Position numbers and translations under genes: made by a program. From contig JAJZRU010000012.1 of assembly GCA_021802555.1 (NCBI GenBank), positions 1-64,000 of the forward strand: 64,000 nt of DNA, read 5' to 3'. The notes beneath the pieces are model-generated. The model had not been told where the DNA came from. It saw nothing but the letters and a program-made list of their open reading frames with translations, and did not search any database. Shown in pieces: positions 61,960 to 64,000 of the stretch; within the stretch, counting starts at the first letter, position 1; each line of letters opens with the position of its first letter. Origin of the DNA: Pseudomonadota bacterium. Its GTDB lineage: Bacteria; Pseudomonadota; Gammaproteobacteria; Burkholderiales; Thiobacillaceae.

Positions 61960-63501
61960 CTAGCCGGCGATTTTCTTGCGCAGGTGGGTGAGGTCCACCG
62001 GCACGACGTTCTTGCGCTTGCCGAACAGGCTGGGCTTGCTTACCCCGTCCGAGCAGCCGTTGCCGAAGCTGAAGCCGCAGGCGGCTTTTTCCTCGAAGGT
62101 GTCGATGGCTTCTTCGCGATGGTTGGTGGGAATCACGAAGCGGTCTTCGTAATTGGCGATGGCCATGGTGCGGTACATTTCGTCGGCCTGAGAGACGGAG
62201 AGGCCCACCTGTTCCAGCGCAGCGACGTTGCCCTGGCCCTCCACCGACTTGCCGCGCATATAGGCGCGCATGGCAAGCATGCGGTCAAGCGCCGAAACCA
62301 CCGGCGCCTCCTTGCCGGCGGTGAGCAGGTTGGCCAAATACTTGACCGGGATGCGCAGGCTGCGAGTGTCCGGAATGATGCCGTTCATGCCCATGCGCCC
62401 GGATTCCGCCGCGGCCTGGATGGGCGACAGGGGCGGGATGTACCAGACCATGGGCAGGGTGCGGTATTCGGGATGCAGCGGGAAGGCGACTTTCCAGTCC
62501 ATGGCCATCTTCCACACCGGGGATTTCCTCGCCGCCTCCAGCCAGGCTTCGGGAATGCCGTCGCGCCGCGCCTGCTCCAGGACAGCCGGGTCGTTGGGGT
62601 CGAGGAAGACCTTCAATTGGGCCTCGTACAGATCCTCGGGGTTTTCCGTGCCGGCCGCTTCCTGGATGCGGTCGGCATCATAGAGCATGACCCCCAGGTA
62701 GCGGATGCGCCCCACGCAGGTTTCCGAGCACACCGTGGGCTGGCCGGCTTCGATGCGGGGGTAGCAGAAGATGCATTTCTCCGCCTTGCCGGACTTCCAG
62801 TTGTAGTAGATCTTTTTGTAGGGGCAGCCGGAGATGCACATGCGCCAGCCGCGGCACTTGTCCTGATCCACCAGCACGATGCCGTCCTCCTCGCGCTTGT
62901 AGATCGAGCCCGAGGGGCAGGAGGCCACGCAAGTGGGGTTGAGGCAGTGCTCGCACAGCCGCGGCAAATACATGAGGAAGGTGTTCTCGAAGGTGGCGTA
63001 CATCTCCTTCTGCACGTCCTCGAAGCAAGCGTCCCGGCCGCGCGAACCGAACTCGCCGCCGAGGTCGTCCTCCCAGTTGGGGCCCCAGTGGATCTTGTCC
63101 ATTTTCTCGCCGGTGATGGCCGACACCGGGCGCGCCGTGGGGGGCGTTTCCGACAGGGGGGCGTTCTGCAGGTGCTGGTAATCGTAGGTGAAGGGCTCGT
63201 AGTAGTCGTCGATCTCCGGCAGGTTGGGGTTGGCGAAAATGTTGGACAGGATCTTGCCGCGGCTGCCCTGGCGCGGCTCGATGGAGCCGTCGCCCTTGCG
63301 CTTCCAGCCGCCGTTCCAGACCTCCTGGTTCTCCCACTGCTTGGGATAGCCGATGCCGGGCTTGGACTCGACATTGTTGAACCATACGTATTCCATGCCC
63401 TCGCGCGAGGTCCACACGTTCTTGCAGGTGATGGAACAGGTGTGGCAGCCGATGCATTTGTCCAGGTTGAGCACCATGGCGATTTGGGCTCTGATCTTCA
63501 T
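61960..63501 (-). CDS. narH: Respiratory nitrate reductase beta subunit
   Basis: Iron-sulfur subunit linking NarI to NarG. It is 513 residues. Four cluster-binding Cys groups are visible: CIGCHTCSITCKN, CEHCLNPTCVASCPSG, CRGWRMCISGCPYKK (Trp in place of one Cys, giving the known 3Fe-4S cluster) and CIFCYPRIEAGQPTVCSETCVG. It begins 24 bases after narG. Confidence 0.97.
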   Translation of the reverse strand: MKIRAQIAMVLNLDKCIGCHTCSITCKNVWTSREGMEYVWFNNVESKPGIGYPKQWENQEVWNGGWKRKGDGSIEPRQGSRGKILSNIFANPNLPEIDDYYEPFTYDYQHLQNAPLSETPPTARPVSAITGEKMDKIHWGPNWEDDLGGEFGSRGRDACFEDVQKEMYATFENTFLMYLPRLCEHCLNPTCVASCPSGSIYKREEDGIVLVDQDKCRGWRMCISGCPYKKIYYNWKSGKAEKCIFCYPRIEAGQPTVCSETCVGRIRYLGVMLYDADRIQEAAGTENPEDLYEAQLKVFLDPNDPAVLEQARRDGIPEAWLEAARKSPVWKMAMDWKVAFPLHPEYRTLPMVWYIPPLSPIQAAAESGRMGMNGIIPDTRSLRIPVKYLANLLTAGKEAPVVSALDRMLAMRAYMRGKSVEGQGNVAALEQVGLSVSQADEMYRTMAIANYEDRFVIPTNHREEAIDTFEEKAACGFSFGNGCSDGVSKPSLFGKRKNVVPVDLTHLRKKIAG

Positions 63502-63525
63502 TGCGTTCTCCTTGCGGGCGTACGG

Positions 63526-64000
63526 TTACTTGTTCATCCAGGCCGGATTGGGGTGGGCCTCGCGCTCGGGGGTGAGCGGCCCTTCCATCCAATCCACCGT
63601 CTTCATCTTGCGCACGATCACGTATTCGTCGCGGTTGCTGCCGACCGTGCCGTAGTAGTTGAAGCCGTAGGCCAGCTGGGCATAGCCGCCGATCATGTGG
63701 GTGGGCTTGGTGACGGTGCGCGTGACGGAGTTGTGGATGCCGCCGCGGAAGCCGCTGGTCTCCGCACCCGGCACGTTCACGATCTTTTCCTGGGCGTGGT
63801 ACATGAGGCACATGCCGCGCGGCACGCGCTGGCTCACCACGGCACGCGCGGTGAGCGTGCCGTTGACGTTGAATACCTCCACCCAGTCGTTGTCGCGGAT
63901 GCCGGCCTCCTGCGCCTCGGCCTCCGAGACCCAGACGTGCGGCCCGCCGCGCGACAGGGTGAGCATGCGCAGGTTGTCGGTATAGGTGCTGTGGATGCCC
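63526..64000 (-). CDS. narG: Respiratory nitrate reductase alpha subunit, C-terminal part (gene runs off the window)
   Basis: The last 157 or so codons of the molybdenum-bearing catalytic subunit. GGPHVWVSEAEAQEAGI, DNDWVEVFNVNG and RGMCLMYHAQEKIVNVPG belong to the C-terminal molybdopterin-dinucleotide-binding domain of NarG. The rest of the gene lies to the right of the window. It is the first visible gene of narGHJI, which reads leftward. Confidence 0.96.
   Translation of the reverse strand, partial: GIHSTYTDNLRMLTLSRGGPHVWVSEAEAQEAGIRDNDWVEVFNVNGTLTARAVVSQRVPRGMCLMYHAQEKIVNVPGAETSGFRGGIHNSVTRTVTKPTHMIGGYAQLAYGFNYYGTVGSNRDEYVIVRKMKTVDWMEGPLTPEREAHPNPAWMNK

Overview
The window is high-GC, gene-dense chromosomal DNA from a betaproteobacterium. 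The evidence is the typical gene orders (valS-holC-pepA divergent from lptFG; ndk-rlmN-pilF-rodZ-ispG-hisS-yfgM-bamB-der; ilvB-ilvH-ilvC-psd-pssA-leuA), the protein styles, a betaproteobacterial-type HslV N-terminus and a PEP-CTERM protein. A membrane-bound nitrate reductase operon points to a nitrate-respiring, facultatively anaerobic life. I cannot fix the genus. No tRNA, rRNA or CRISPR array was seen.

Layout. 1-7 kb: 3' neighbours of valS, holC, pepA, the LPS-export permeases lptFG, an RDD protein and an EamA exporter. 7-13.6 kb: branched-chain amino acid genes (ilvB, ilvH, ilvC, leuA) with phosphatidylethanolamine genes (psd, pssA) between them; leuA is preceded by a short Leu-rich reading frame that looks like an attenuation leader. 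13.6-27 kb: a ribosomal-oxygenase-like cupin protein, slyD, accA, tilS and the ndk-to-der housekeeping cluster, with many 1-4 base start/stop overlaps. 27-32 kb: nitrogen control, with glnA (NtrC sites and a candidate sigma-54 promoter), a DUF4124 protein and ntrBC. 32-39 kb: bfd-bfr iron storage, a COG0523 metallochaperone, a STAS protein, hslVU, purN and purM. 39-49.4 kb: an AI-2E-type permease, a QseBC-like two-component system, a cell-envelope glycosylation group (HpnK-like deacetylase, GT39 transferase, GtrA, GT2), purC, an EVE protein and argB.

49.4-59 kb is accessory in character. It holds a RAYT transposase remnant lacking its catalytic domain, repeat hairpins, a frameshifted PEP-CTERM gene, a complete merRTPA mercury-resistance operon, and an unusual NRAMP-related transporter operon. 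This transporter has non-canonical metal-site motifs (DAGG and APW in place of DPGN and MPH), small genes on both sides, and a long structured 5' leader in which a CCTCCTC segment exactly complements the Shine-Dalgarno GAGGAGG. I consider this leader plus operon the best candidate for an undescribed regulatory system here. An OprB-like porin, a DUF4337 protein and a PAP2 phosphatase follow.

59-64 kb: narGHJI (narG cut by the window end), followed by an SQR-like flavoprotein lacking one of the expected redox cysteines. This flavoprotein may feed or tune the quinone pool used by the nitrate reductase.
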